64,000 nucleotides of DNA, taken from contig JACKPC010000003.1 in the NCBI GenBank assembly GCA_024233835.1, positions 94,501-158,500 on the forward strand, read 5' to 3'. Source of the stretch: Leptospiraceae bacterium. Lineage in GTDB: Bacteria; Spirochaetota; Leptospiria; Leptospirales; Leptospiraceae. Position 1 is the first letter of the stretch. Each line of letters starts with the position of its first letter. This document shows, piece after piece, positions 1-8,126 of this stretch. Below the pieces are notes generated by a model. It searched no databases and had not been told where the DNA came from. It worked only from the letters and a program-made list of their open reading frames with translations. The translations under genes were made by a program, and so were the position numbers.

Positions 1-795
1 CATTTTTCGATTGTCTGCACTTCGAAGCCATACTACTTCTTCCATGTTCTCTGTAATCTGACGAAATTGCTCTTCACTGGCTCTTATTTTTTCTTCCTGG
101 GCTTTTCTTTCTGTAATGTCCCGGCAAAAGCCCACAAAAAGTCCTCTTTCCACGTTAATGAAAGAAGCAGTAACTTCCACGGGAAATAGACTTCCATCTT
201 TTCTTTTATGAACACTTTCAAAGGTATCAGAGCCCTGACTGATGATTTTATTTATATGATTTACAACATCCTGTATATTCTCTATGGCTTCCAGATCGGA
301 AATAAAAAGAGAAGTAATTTCTTCCTGCGTGTAGCCGGTCATCTTTAAATAGGCAGGATTGGCATAGAGAATTTTCCCATACTTATTTGTCTTAAAAACT
401 CCATCCAGAGTGTTTTTTAAAATGGTTCTAAGGATATAATAATCCTTGATAAGAGACTTCTCTTCTTCATAAATTTCTCTTGCTCCGATATAAATCCAAT
501 TATGCTGTAATTGTATTCTCCATTCGACACAATGGTAAAATTCCTCTTTATGTAGAAAATAACTCTTAAATATAGAGGCTTTTTTTTGAAAAGTTAACTC
601 ATCTAACTCCGTTTTTACCAGTTCTTTATCAAATGGATGGATTAAATCAATAAATCTTCTATTTTTAAGATCTTCAAGAGAATAGCCAAATAAATACTGC
701 CATCGATTATTAGCTAGGAGAAATTTCCCCGAAGTATCACAAACACAAAGAGGGTTCTCATTCTCAAAAAAGAAGCTTTCAATAATATCAGACAT
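1..795 (-). CDS. PAS-domain sensor protein, N-terminal part (runs off left edge)
   Basis: The reading frame is open from ATG at 795 (AAAGG just upstream) to base 1, giving 265 codons with no stop, so the C-terminus is outside the window. No membrane segment or signal peptide is visible, which suggests a cytoplasmic sensor. Two PAS domains can be read at about residues 8-110 and 120-235; the second ends in the classic PAC motif CRDITERK. A third PAS begins near residue 245 (FRQITENMEEVVW). The output domain, probably a histidine kinase or cyclase, is not visible, so the signal and target cannot be named. Confidence 0.85.
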   Translation of the reverse strand, partial: MSDIIESFFFENENPLCVCDTSGKFLLANNRWQYLFGYSLEDLKNRRFIDLIHPFDKELVKTELDELTFQKKASIFKSYFLHKEEFYHCVEWRIQLQHNWIYIGAREIYEEEKSLIKDYYILRTILKNTLDGVFKTNKYGKILYANPAYLKMTGYTQEEITSLFISDLEAIENIQDVVNHINKIISQGSDTFESVHKRKDGSLFPVEVTASFINVERGLFVGFCRDITERKAQEEKIRASEEQFRQITENMEEVVWLRSADNRKM

Positions 796-874
796 GCCTT
801 TCGCTTCTTGGTAATTGAGCGATTTCCTTCTGTCAAGAGAAAATTAAAAAAGAACCCTGTTTTGGAGAAGCAAA

Positions 875-892
875 CGAGCCATCGGTGGCTCG
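875..892 (-). terminator. Hairpin, possible terminator
   Basis: CGAGCCA at 875-881 pairs perfectly with TGGCTCG at 886-892 around a TCGG loop. Read on the minus strand it is followed by TTTGCTTCT. It lies in the 187-bp gap 796-982 and could back up the hairpin at 943-972. The T-tract is weak, so a terminator role is uncertain. Confidence 0.35.
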
Positions 893-935
893 CTTACGTT
901 TAAAGAAAAACTCTCAGCTTTTTTGAGGGAATATG

Positions 936-972
936 AAAGAAACCCTGTTTGGTATACATAAAGTAAACAGGG
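936..972 (-). terminator. Rho-independent terminator of the YgaP-type gene
   Basis: CCCTGTTT at 943-950 pairs with AAACAGGG at 965-972. On the minus strand the stem is followed by TTTCTTTC. It begins about 10 bp beyond the stop of the small membrane-protein gene at 983, the expected place for its terminator. Confidence 0.6.
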
Positions 973-982
973 CTAGTGTTGC

Positions 983-1210
983 TTAAGAGTTACTACAGGC
1001 GGGCCTTACCCCTAAAAGGTATAATATATTTGTCATAATACAAAAGCCGGTTAAGGCGAAAACAATCAAGTTCACCCCCACCAATAAATTTAAAATAAAC
1101 CAATAAGGGCTATGAAAATATCCAAGACCCACTCCGACTAAACTAAAAACCCCGGCTAATAACCTGATTAATCTATCTAAGTGCCAGGTGCCTGTGTTGG
1201 CTAAATACAT
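983..1210 (-). CDS. YgaP-type (DUF2892) small inner-membrane protein
   Basis: A 75-residue protein with two hydrophobic helices (about residues 15-32 and 36-58) and an ending GFCIMTNILYLLGVRP that matches the YgaP_TM/DUF2892 family, usually written GxCpmxxiLxxLGxxp. Family members sit in the inner membrane, often fused to or beside rhodanese domains and ArsR/BigR-type sulfur repressors; no rhodanese is present here. The start ATG has a strong AGGAGG 6 bases upstream. A perfect inverted repeat overlaps that Shine-Dalgarno region, so expression is probably repressor-controlled. Sulfur or persulfide biology is only an inference from family context. Confidence 0.8.
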   Translation of the reverse strand: MYLANTGTWHLDRLIRLLAGVFSLVGVGLGYFHSPYWFILNLLVGVNLIVFALTGFCIMTNILYLLGVRPACSNS

Positions 1211-1222
1211 GTTTGTCCTCCT

Positions 1223-1259
1223 ATATAGGATACCCTGTATAGTATCCTATATCTGTCAA
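1223..1259 (-). promoter_or_regulatory. Palindromic operator overlapping promoter and RBS of the YgaP-type gene
   Basis: ATATAGGATAC at 1223-1233 is repeated perfectly in inverted orientation at 1242-1252 around an 8-bp spacer. Read on the minus strand, a consensus -35 TTGACA (1259-1254) directly precedes the palindrome and the AGGAGG ribosome site overlaps its far arm. No canonical -10 lies 16-18 bp from the -35, so the exact promoter is uncertain. The geometry is that of a dimeric repressor site blocking both polymerase and the transcript start; the cognate regulator is not in the window. Confidence 0.65.
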
Positions 1260-1275
1260 GATTTTTTACAGGTTT

Positions 1276-2292
1276 TTAAGAATTTTGCTTTATTATTTTC
1301 TTTTCTGAATGGAAAATATATACAATACCTAAAATCCCAAAAATAATCAGGCCCATAGAGATAAGTTGTGCATAGGTGAAATTAAAAAATACCACATTTC
1401 TGTCGCCCCTAAAAATTTCGATTACCAGACGATTTAGTCCGTACAATACCCAAAAAATAAAGAATAACTTTCTTTTGGCCAGAGTAATTTTTTCTAATTT
1501 AAAAATGATAAAAAACGCAAGAAACATTATGAAACTTTCATACAACTGGGTCGGATGAACCGGTGGATAGATAACCGGAAAGGGAAATAAGCCTTTGCTT
1601 TTTAGTACAGTTAGATAATCCCCGCTTACATTGGGGGGATAAAATCGGGTTAGCTCGGCGAGGTTACTGATTCCTTCTGCTCGTAAATGGGATAAACTTT
1701 TAGGAAGCGGAATGTCGGCAAGGTTTAAGTATTGCCGAAAGTGCTGGGATAAAAAAGCTAAGGGATCGGGTAATAGTGCATACTGACGGTGTAATAACTT
1801 CCATTCACTGGTCCAATCGATACTATCTTCCGAAAAAACGACTCCTAAAAAAGAATTCGTAGGTGTTCCATAGGCATCACCATTTAAGAAACAGCTAATA
1901 CGACTGATTGCCAGACAAATAGCAATCGGACTCATTAAAGAATCACACCAGTGAAAAAAATCTTTTCCGGTCCTTTTGCAGTACAGATAGCCTCCGAGAC
2001 CGGTTCCAATGGTGCCACCCAGAATGGCAAAACCTCCGGAAGGTTTAAAAATAATAAGAGGGTCTTGCAAGAATAATTGGGTATCCCAGAATAAAAAATG
2101 AAACAGCCTGGCAAATATAAAACCCAGTAGTATAGAATAGGAATAAGCGGATATAAACCAATCCTCCGAATAACCATTTTTTAAAGAATTATATCTCTGG
2201 TAAAAAAAACCAATCACAAGAGTCAGTAAAGCCCAGTGACCTTCATAACCATAAAATTTTATAAATTTCCATTCAATATTTACGGGATACAT
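1276..2292 (-). CDS. Lgt-like prolipoprotein diacylglyceryl transferase homologue
   Basis: A 338-residue multi-span membrane protein. Lgt family marks are GARLF-like ARLFHFLFWD near 61-70, GGFAILGGTIG near 87-97, the signature region SRISCFLNGDAYGTP near 130-144, HPTQLYE at 246-252 and IEIFRGD at 291-297. Lgt moves diacylglycerol from phosphatidylglycerol to the lipobox Cys of prolipoproteins. This copy has an expanded segment of about 90 residues between the signature and HPTQLYE and a divergent signature. A second, more regular homologue lies at 25323. The ATG has AAAGGA upstream. It could be a paralogue with altered substrate; catalysis is not certain. Confidence 0.75.
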   Translation of the reverse strand: MYPVNIEWKFIKFYGYEGHWALLTLVIGFFYQRYNSLKNGYSEDWFISAYSYSILLGFIFARLFHFLFWDTQLFLQDPLIIFKPSGGFAILGGTIGTGLGGYLYCKRTGKDFFHWCDSLMSPIAICLAISRISCFLNGDAYGTPTNSFLGVVFSEDSIDWTSEWKLLHRQYALLPDPLAFLSQHFRQYLNLADIPLPKSLSHLRAEGISNLAELTRFYPPNVSGDYLTVLKSKGLFPFPVIYPPVHPTQLYESFIMFLAFFIIFKLEKITLAKRKLFFIFWVLYGLNRLVIEIFRGDRNVVFFNFTYAQLISMGLIIFGILGIVYIFHSEKKIIKQNS

Positions 2293-2307
2293 CGAAATCC
2301 TTTATTA

Positions 2308-4350
2308 CTATATTTTAAAAAGGGAAAGCTGTTTGTCCAGGTTTTCTACCATAGAACTAAGACTATCAATGGAGGAAACAATTTCATCTATGCTTTCTGC
2401 ATTTTCAAAGACCTTAGCACTCATTTGATCCAAATCAAGATGAATCTGGTTTAATATTTTTTCCTGCTGCTCTGATTTAGATTTAAACAGGGAAGTATGT
2501 TCTTTAAGTTTATTTATCTCTTCCTTTACTATACCGCTCAGATGTTGGTTTTTATCCACATATTTATCGGTGGAACTGGCCATTTTTTTAATAGAAGAAA
2601 TATATTCCAAAATTGATGAAATCCGGCTGGTTACTTCTTGAACCATGGTAAGCCCTTCTTTTACCTGGACATCATTTTTTTCCAAAAGTTCTCGAATCAT
2701 CCTTGTGTTCTTACCGGTTTTTTCTGCTAATTTGTTGATTTCATCGGCGACTACCGCAAAACCATCTCCGTGTTCTCCGGCCCTGGCAGACTCAATAGAA
2801 GCATTCAAAGACAGAAGATTGATTTGATTTGAAACATTTTGAATGAGTCGTATAACTTTTAAAATTTCGGAGGAACCTTTCTCCATCACCTGCATACCGG
2901 GTAGCATAAGCCCCATATCCGAACGGGCTTTTTCTCCTTCCTCGTTTACCCTATCTATAGTTTTAAATATGTCTCGAATATTACTAGCGGTATTTCCCAT
3001 TAGTTCTGAAAAATCTTCATAGGTATTGCTGAGGTTTTGTATGGTATTATGCTGACTGTTACCTGTTTCATGCATCAAATGACTGCTGTCTAAAAGGTTT
3101 TTTAGCTCATGATTCACTTGTGATACATACTCTAATTCCACTTTGAAATCTTCATTCAGGACAAGAGTAGAAGAAGAAAGAGAATTAAAGGATTTGAGAA
3201 GTTTAGAATTTAAGTTTTTAACTTCAGAAATAATATCTCGAAGCTTCTTTAGGAATACATTAAATTCTCCTGTAAGTTTTCCCAATTCATCTTTAAATTC
3301 TCCTCCTATTTCCTGGGTAAGATCGGCATCTCCTTTTGCAATATTCTGTAAAGAATTGCTAACTTTTAAAATGGGCAATTGGATTCTTCCGGCAATGATA
3401 TATACCGGAATGAAGGAAAAAACAAGAACTAATATGGTAGCGAATAAAAAATATAGAATAATGTTTCGAAGTTCAATAAGATTTTCAGATTCATCGACTA
3501 ATAAAATGAGTTTTCCTATTTCCTTACCCTGAAAATCCTTGAGTGGTATAGGTTTTATAAAAGAATTATCTAACTTTGTATGAGATTTTTCTAAATCTTC
3601 TATATTTATTTTTTTTATTTCGGGAGGAAGTTTGTTATTGGAAGAAGCATGGTAATAATAGGGGCCTATTTTATAGCTCAATGAATCCGGATCCAGTCCG
3701 CGTGCAATTTTCTTATCCAGGAGTTGAGTAGCTTCTTCTGTTAGTATGGTAACAGCAACATCTTTCTCATCTAACAAACTGGCAATATTATTCATAGGAA
3801 AAAAACATTCTACATCACCTATATATTTTTTTTGGGAAAAAATAGGAACCAGTGCCCGAATAACAGGTCCCGCCCTGCCCACTTCAATTGTAGTGATGGG
3901 TTTCTGTATCTTTTCAATTTCAGCAATAGAATGACGAAATGTGGAGAGGTCATCTCCCCCCATTTTTTTTGGATCATCCACCCAGAGTCGAAGAAAACTT
4001 TTTACCGGTGGTTTATGGTAGTGAATGCTGGCCTTAGAAATATTCAAATTTTTTAAAAAATTATTATAATAAGGAAGTGTTAACTCTTTGAGTTCCCTTC
4101 TGGCACGATTCTCATCTTTCATCGCATAAATTTTATCCAGTCCCTCAATAGAAGCCATCGCACTGGCAACCCAGAGAGCTTTTTCACGGGTACTGTCTAA
4201 ATAAATTTCAAGACTTTTTGAATTCTTTTCAACATTCCGCACTGTCCTTTCCATAGAAGATTTTATGACAAGATAGCTCAGAGTGAGAAGGCCCAAGAGA
4301 ATAACCGGAAAGATAAATAAAAATACATTTTGTATAATTCTTTTTTTCAA
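2308..4350 (-). CDS. Methyl-accepting chemotaxis protein
   Basis: A 680-residue transmembrane chemoreceptor. TM1 spans about residues 9-29. The periplasmic domain (30-295) contains PPVKSFLRLW and GDDLSTFRHS, which resemble the dCache_3-type double sensor. TM2 spans 297-320, then HAMP to about 372, then a long coiled coil. The signalling tip NQINLLSLNASIESARAGE is present, followed by FAVVADEINKLAE, so CheA/CheW coupling should be intact. The start is TTG at 4350, with GGGAAA six bases upstream; a nearby ATG reads straight into a stop. The ligand is unknown. Its stop lies 15 bp from the Lgt-like gene's start, so they may share a transcript. Confidence 0.92.
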   Translation of the reverse strand: MKKRIIQNVFLFIFPVILLGLLTLSYLVIKSSMERTVRNVEKNSKSLEIYLDSTREKALWVASAMASIEGLDKIYAMKDENRARRELKELTLPYYNNFLKNLNISKASIHYHKPPVKSFLRLWVDDPKKMGGDDLSTFRHSIAEIEKIQKPITTIEVGRAGPVIRALVPIFSQKKYIGDVECFFPMNNIASLLDEKDVAVTILTEEATQLLDKKIARGLDPDSLSYKIGPYYYHASSNNKLPPEIKKINIEDLEKSHTKLDNSFIKPIPLKDFQGKEIGKLILLVDESENLIELRNIILYFLFATILVLVFSFIPVYIIAGRIQLPILKVSNSLQNIAKGDADLTQEIGGEFKDELGKLTGEFNVFLKKLRDIISEVKNLNSKLLKSFNSLSSSTLVLNEDFKVELEYVSQVNHELKNLLDSSHLMHETGNSQHNTIQNLSNTYEDFSELMGNTASNIRDIFKTIDRVNEEGEKARSDMGLMLPGMQVMEKGSSEILKVIRLIQNVSNQINLLSLNASIESARAGEHGDGFAVVADEINKLAEKTGKNTRMIRELLEKNDVQVKEGLTMVQEVTSRISSILEYISSIKKMASSTDKYVDKNQHLSGIVKEEINKLKEHTSLFKSKSEQQEKILNQIHLDLDQMSAKVFENAESIDEIVSSIDSLSSMVENLDKQLSLFKI

Positions 4351-4466
4351 GACATGTTTCCCAGATTAAAATTTATATCTATTTATAAGCGGGCTTGTAA
4401 AGTAAGAATTTTTAACCCGGATAAAATAAAAGCTTGGCAACGAAATATTACTACCAGATTGTCTTT

Positions 4467-6559
4467 ATGATGCCAACTGAAAAAAAAAACGTCTGAGTAA
4501 AGAACTTCGACTTTTTAATATCTATGCTATTGCTACCGGCGCAACCTTAAGTTCCGGTTTTTTTCTTCTTCCCGGCCTTGCTTCTAAGATGTCGGGGCCT
4601 TCCATGATCCTGAGCTACCTGATTGCAGCTCTGCCCCTTATTCCCGGTATCTTCAGTATTGTAGAATTAGCTACCGCTATGCCCAGAGCCGGAGGGCTTT
4701 ATTATTTTTTAGACAGGAGTCTCGGGCCTATGGTAGGAACCATAGGAGGAATCGGAGTCTGGTTTGTTGTCATTCTTAAAACAGTTTTTGCCCTGGTTGG
4801 TATTGGTGCTTATATGAAGATTCTTATACCGGGCGTCCCTATCACTCCTCTGGCCTGTGCGTTTGCCTTTGTATTTATGCTAATCAATATTCTCGGAGCC
4901 AAAAAAAGCGGAACGATTCAGGCTATACTGGTTATGGGAGTGCTGGGAATCCTCTTCTGGTTTGCCGGTGTGGGATTACAGGCCGTAGATTACTCCCATT
5001 TTTCCAATTTTTTCTCGAAAGGTGTACAATCTATATTTAGTACAGCAGGCTTTCTCTGTGTTAGTTATGTGGGACTTACACAAATTGCCAGCGTAGCAGA
5101 AGAAGTCGAAAATCCGGAGAGAAACCTGCCTCTCGGAATTTTTTTGGCCCTGGGAACGGCAATTCTGGTTTATGGAATTGGTTCTTTTGTGATGGTAGGG
5201 GTGGTTCCACCGGAAACTCTCCGGGGGAGCTTGACCCCGGCAGCCGATACAGCCCTGATTTTGGGAGGAAGAATCGGCCTGATTACGATTACTATTGCGG
5301 CAGTTTTCGCTTTTTCCTCCGTAGCCAATGCCGGGATATTGGCGGCTTCTCGTTACCCTCTCGCTCTCGGAAGAGACAGGCTTCTTCCCGATTTTCTACA
5401 AAAAGTCGGGAAAACGGGTGCTCCTGTCTATTCTATACTTCTAACCGTTTTTTTTATTTTTCTTTTTCTTCTTTTACTGGAACCTACGAAAATCGCCAAA
5501 CTGGCCAGTGCCTTTCAGCTATTAATGTTTGCGATTACCTGTCTGGCTGTCATTGTCATGCGAGAAAGCGGGATTGAATCCTATGACCCCGGGTATCGTT
5601 CTCCTTTTTACCCCTGGCTACACATACTTGGCTTTTTTGCTCCTCTCTGGTTTATTTTTGAGCTGGGTTTGCTTTCGATGGCATTTACTATCGGTCTTGT
5701 GGCCCTGGGAATTCTCTGGTATTTTTATTATGCCCGTAAAAGGGTTTCCCGAGGAGGAGCCATCTTCCATTATTTTGCAAAGCTCGGAGAGCTAAAATTT
5801 GAAGGGCTGGATAGAGAACTCAGACAAATTTTACGAGAGAAAGGGCTTCGGGCCAATGATCCATTCGACAATCTGGTAGCCAGGGCCAGGGTTCTCGATA
5901 TTAAGGATGATTCCGGTTTTGAACAAATCGTGAAACTCTGTTCGGAAATATTATCCAAGAAAATTCCTCTCGAAGCTTCGAAAATTGAAGAAATGTATTT
6001 ACAGGGTACCCGGATTGGGGCCACGCCGGTTTCTCATGGAGCTGCCCTGCCTCATATTCGTCTGGAAGATATCGATGAACCCGAACTCGTAATTGTGCGA
6101 ACACCGGGAATTAAAATCGAATTGGCCAGGGAATTTTGGGGAGAAAGTATGCCGGAAGACCCGATTCAGGCACTTTTCTTCCTGGTAGGTTCCAAAAAAC
6201 TACCAAGACAACATCTGAGAATTCTTGCACAGATCGCCGAAAGAATTGATGGAGAGAGTTTCCTGGAAGAATGGAAAACAGCAAAAACAGAACAGGATAT
6301 AAAAGAAATCCTACTTCATGAAGAAAGATTCTTTTCCTTACAACTACGTAAAAATAATAAGAGTAGTTTTCTTATCGGTCAAAAGCTTAAGGATCTACGC
6401 TGGCCGGATGGCACTCTCATTGCCCTGATTTATCGAGAGGGAGAAGTAATTATACCGAGAGGAGATACCCTTTTATTTGAAAAAGATCGGGTAACAATTA
6501 TTGGGGAACCGATAGGGATCCGAAAGATAAAAAAAGATTATAGTGAAAGTGGTTTTTAA
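4467..6559 (+). CDS. APC-superfamily amino-acid permease fused to EIIA-like and RCK_C domains; frame broken at an A10 tract
   Basis: An uninterrupted frame runs from ATG 4589 to 6559 (656 codons), but homology clearly extends upstream: in the same frame 4493-4588 reads LSKELRLFNIYAIATGATL and on to SSGFFLLPGLASK, the first APC helix. No ATG, GTG or TTG occurs there. ATG ATG at 4467/4470 lies in another frame and would join perfectly if the ten-A run at 4480-4489 had one more A. About 12 helices follow, then a PTS EIIA-type domain (HGAALPHIR, probable active His near residue 489 from 4589) and a C-terminal RCK_C/TrkA_C domain with IPRGDTLLFEKDRVTIIG. The C-terminal modules probably gate transport. 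Substrate unknown. Four bases before folP. Confidence 0.8.
4480..4489 (+). repeat. Ten-A homopolymer at the 5' end of the permease gene
   Basis: Ten consecutive A residues begin at the end of codon 5 counted from ATG 4467. The upstream start and the permease frame differ by one base across this run. Such tracts slip during replication or transcription, and are also common sequencing-error sites. Confidence 0.7.
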
Positions 6560-6562
6560 CTA

Positions 6563-7378
6563 ATGGATATTTTTGGCATTGTAAATATTACAGATGATTC
6601 TTTTTCCGATGGTGGAAAGTATTTACAAATAGAAGAAGCACAAAAAAAAGCTCTTGAGTTATACAATGAAGGAGCTGATGTAATTGATCTGGGAGCCCAG
6701 TCTTCTAATGTTGATGCAAACTGGATAGAACCTGAAATAGAATGGAAAAGATTACGACCCATGATTACTTTTTTACAAGAAAAGTCTATTCGAGTATCTG
6801 TAGACACTTTTAAACCAGCAGTTATACGTTCTTCCATTGAGGCCGGAGTGAGTTTTATAAACAATATAAATGCCTTTCAAGATGAGGAAAGTCTTGCTAT
6901 CTTACAGGAATATAAGAACCAGCTTCCGGAGCTTATCCTGATGTATTCCCATTCGAATCTGTTTAAAGCCAGGAAAAAAAGCTATTTATCTCCCGAAACA
7001 ATTATGGATACAATTCTATCTTTTTTCGAGAAGAGGTTTGAAACTCTCTTGCGGGCAAATATTCCCCTTCGAAAATGTATTATCGATCCCGGTATGGGCT
7101 TCTTTTTAGGAGAAGATCCGGAACTCAGTTTTACCGTCTTACGCAATATACACCGATTTAAAGAAGCATTTGGAAGGGTGATGGTCTCCGTTTCTCGGAA
7201 ATCTTTTTTAGGAACTATATTGGGTGGACTAGCTCCTCTCGAAAGAAAGAATGCCAGTCTGGCTACTGAACTCTATCTTTATGAGAAAAAGGTTGATTAT
7301 ATTCGTACCCATGAGGTAAAACCATTATGGGAAGGAATGAAAGTTTTGCAGTATATTAGAGGAAAATCAAATGGATAA
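6563..7378 (+). CDS. folP: Dihydropteroate synthase
   Basis: A 271-residue TIM-barrel enzyme that condenses p-aminobenzoate with dihydropterin pyrophosphate in folate synthesis. Diagnostic motifs are GIVNITDDSFSDGG at residues 5-18, ADVIDLGAQSS, the VSVDTFKPAV strand, INNINAF and DPGMGFFLG; the family form is D-P-G-x-G-F. Length is typical. The ATG is only four bases past the permease stop and the 3' end overlaps plsC by 8 bp, so it is translationally embedded in the operon. The usual GGxSTRPG loop is replaced by GAQSSNVDANW, a moderate divergence seen near the pABA/sulfonamide pocket. Confidence 0.93.
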   Translation: MDIFGIVNITDDSFSDGGKYLQIEEAQKKALELYNEGADVIDLGAQSSNVDANWIEPEIEWKRLRPMITFLQEKSIRVSVDTFKPAVIRSSIEAGVSFINNINAFQDEESLAILQEYKNQLPELILMYSHSNLFKARKKSYLSPETIMDTILSFFEKRFETLLRANIPLRKCIIDPGMGFFLGEDPELSFTVLRNIHRFKEAFGRVMVSVSRKSFLGTILGGLAPLERKNASLATELYLYEKKVDYIRTHEVKPLWEGMKVLQYIRGKSNG

Positions 7379-8108
7379 TTCTTTTAGCCTGAGTGATCTG
7401 TTACAAAGCCCTTTTGGTAAATTCATTCTTCATATATATAACCGTGTAAATATTACAGGTAAGGAAAATGTTCCGGAAGGTGCTGCTATTTTAGCTCCGA
7501 ATCACCCCAGTCTTCTGGATCCGGCTATGCTTTTACTGGCCACGGAAAATACTTTTGGAAAAGTTATCCGTTTTGTGGCCTGGGCCGGGATGCTGGACAA
7601 ACCCGTTTATTCAGATATTTTGAAATTTGCCAATACCATACCTTTAAATCCCCCCGGGGCAACGGCTTCTGAAGAAACAAAGAAAAAATATCCGCTCAGC
7701 AAAACCAATCGTATGATATTAGAGGAATTGAAGCAGGGAGGATTTGTGGGGATTTTCCCGGAGGGTCGAAACCATTTACTCTGGGATGCCGATAAACTAT
7801 ACCCTTTACAATCAGGTGCATTAACCTGGTCTGCTTTATCCGGTGTACCTATAATTCCGGTGGGAATTAAAAATACACAACAGGCCTGGCCGCTTCTGGC
7901 AAATATAGAGCTTCAAAAACTAAACTTTCAGGCCTGGATACCTTTCCCTGCCATATTGCCTTTCCAGATAGAGATTAACTATGGAAAGCCCATGTATGTT
8001 AGTAAAGAAGAATTAAAAGACAAAAAGCTTCTGGAATTAAAAACAGAAGAGCTGGCGAATTCTTTGAGAGAATTAGCCGGCTTAAAAGAAGGTTATGCTT
8101 CATATTGA
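7371..8108 (+). CDS. plsC: 1-acyl-sn-glycerol-3-phosphate acyltransferase (PlsC family)
   Basis: A 245-residue lysophosphatidate acyltransferase-like protein. The catalytic HX4D block is NHPSLLD near residues 42-48 and the phosphate-binding block is FPEGRN near 127-132; VPIIPVGI forms the fourth conserved block. It would place the second acyl chain on glycerol phosphate lipids at the inner face of the membrane. It overlaps folP by 8 bp and ends 18 bp before the VWA-like gene. A second PlsC-type gene occurs at 41189, so the division of labour is unclear. Confidence 0.88.
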   Translation: MDNSFSLSDLLQSPFGKFILHIYNRVNITGKENVPEGAAILAPNHPSLLDPAMLLLATENTFGKVIRFVAWAGMLDKPVYSDILKFANTIPLNPPGATASEETKKKYPLSKTNRMILEELKQGGFVGIFPEGRNHLLWDADKLYPLQSGALTWSALSGVPIIPVGIKNTQQAWPLLANIELQKLNFQAWIPFPAILPFQIEINYGKPMYVSKEELKDKKLLELKTEELANSLRELAGLKEGYASY

Positions 8109-8126
8109 ATATAAGGAAATTTACGT

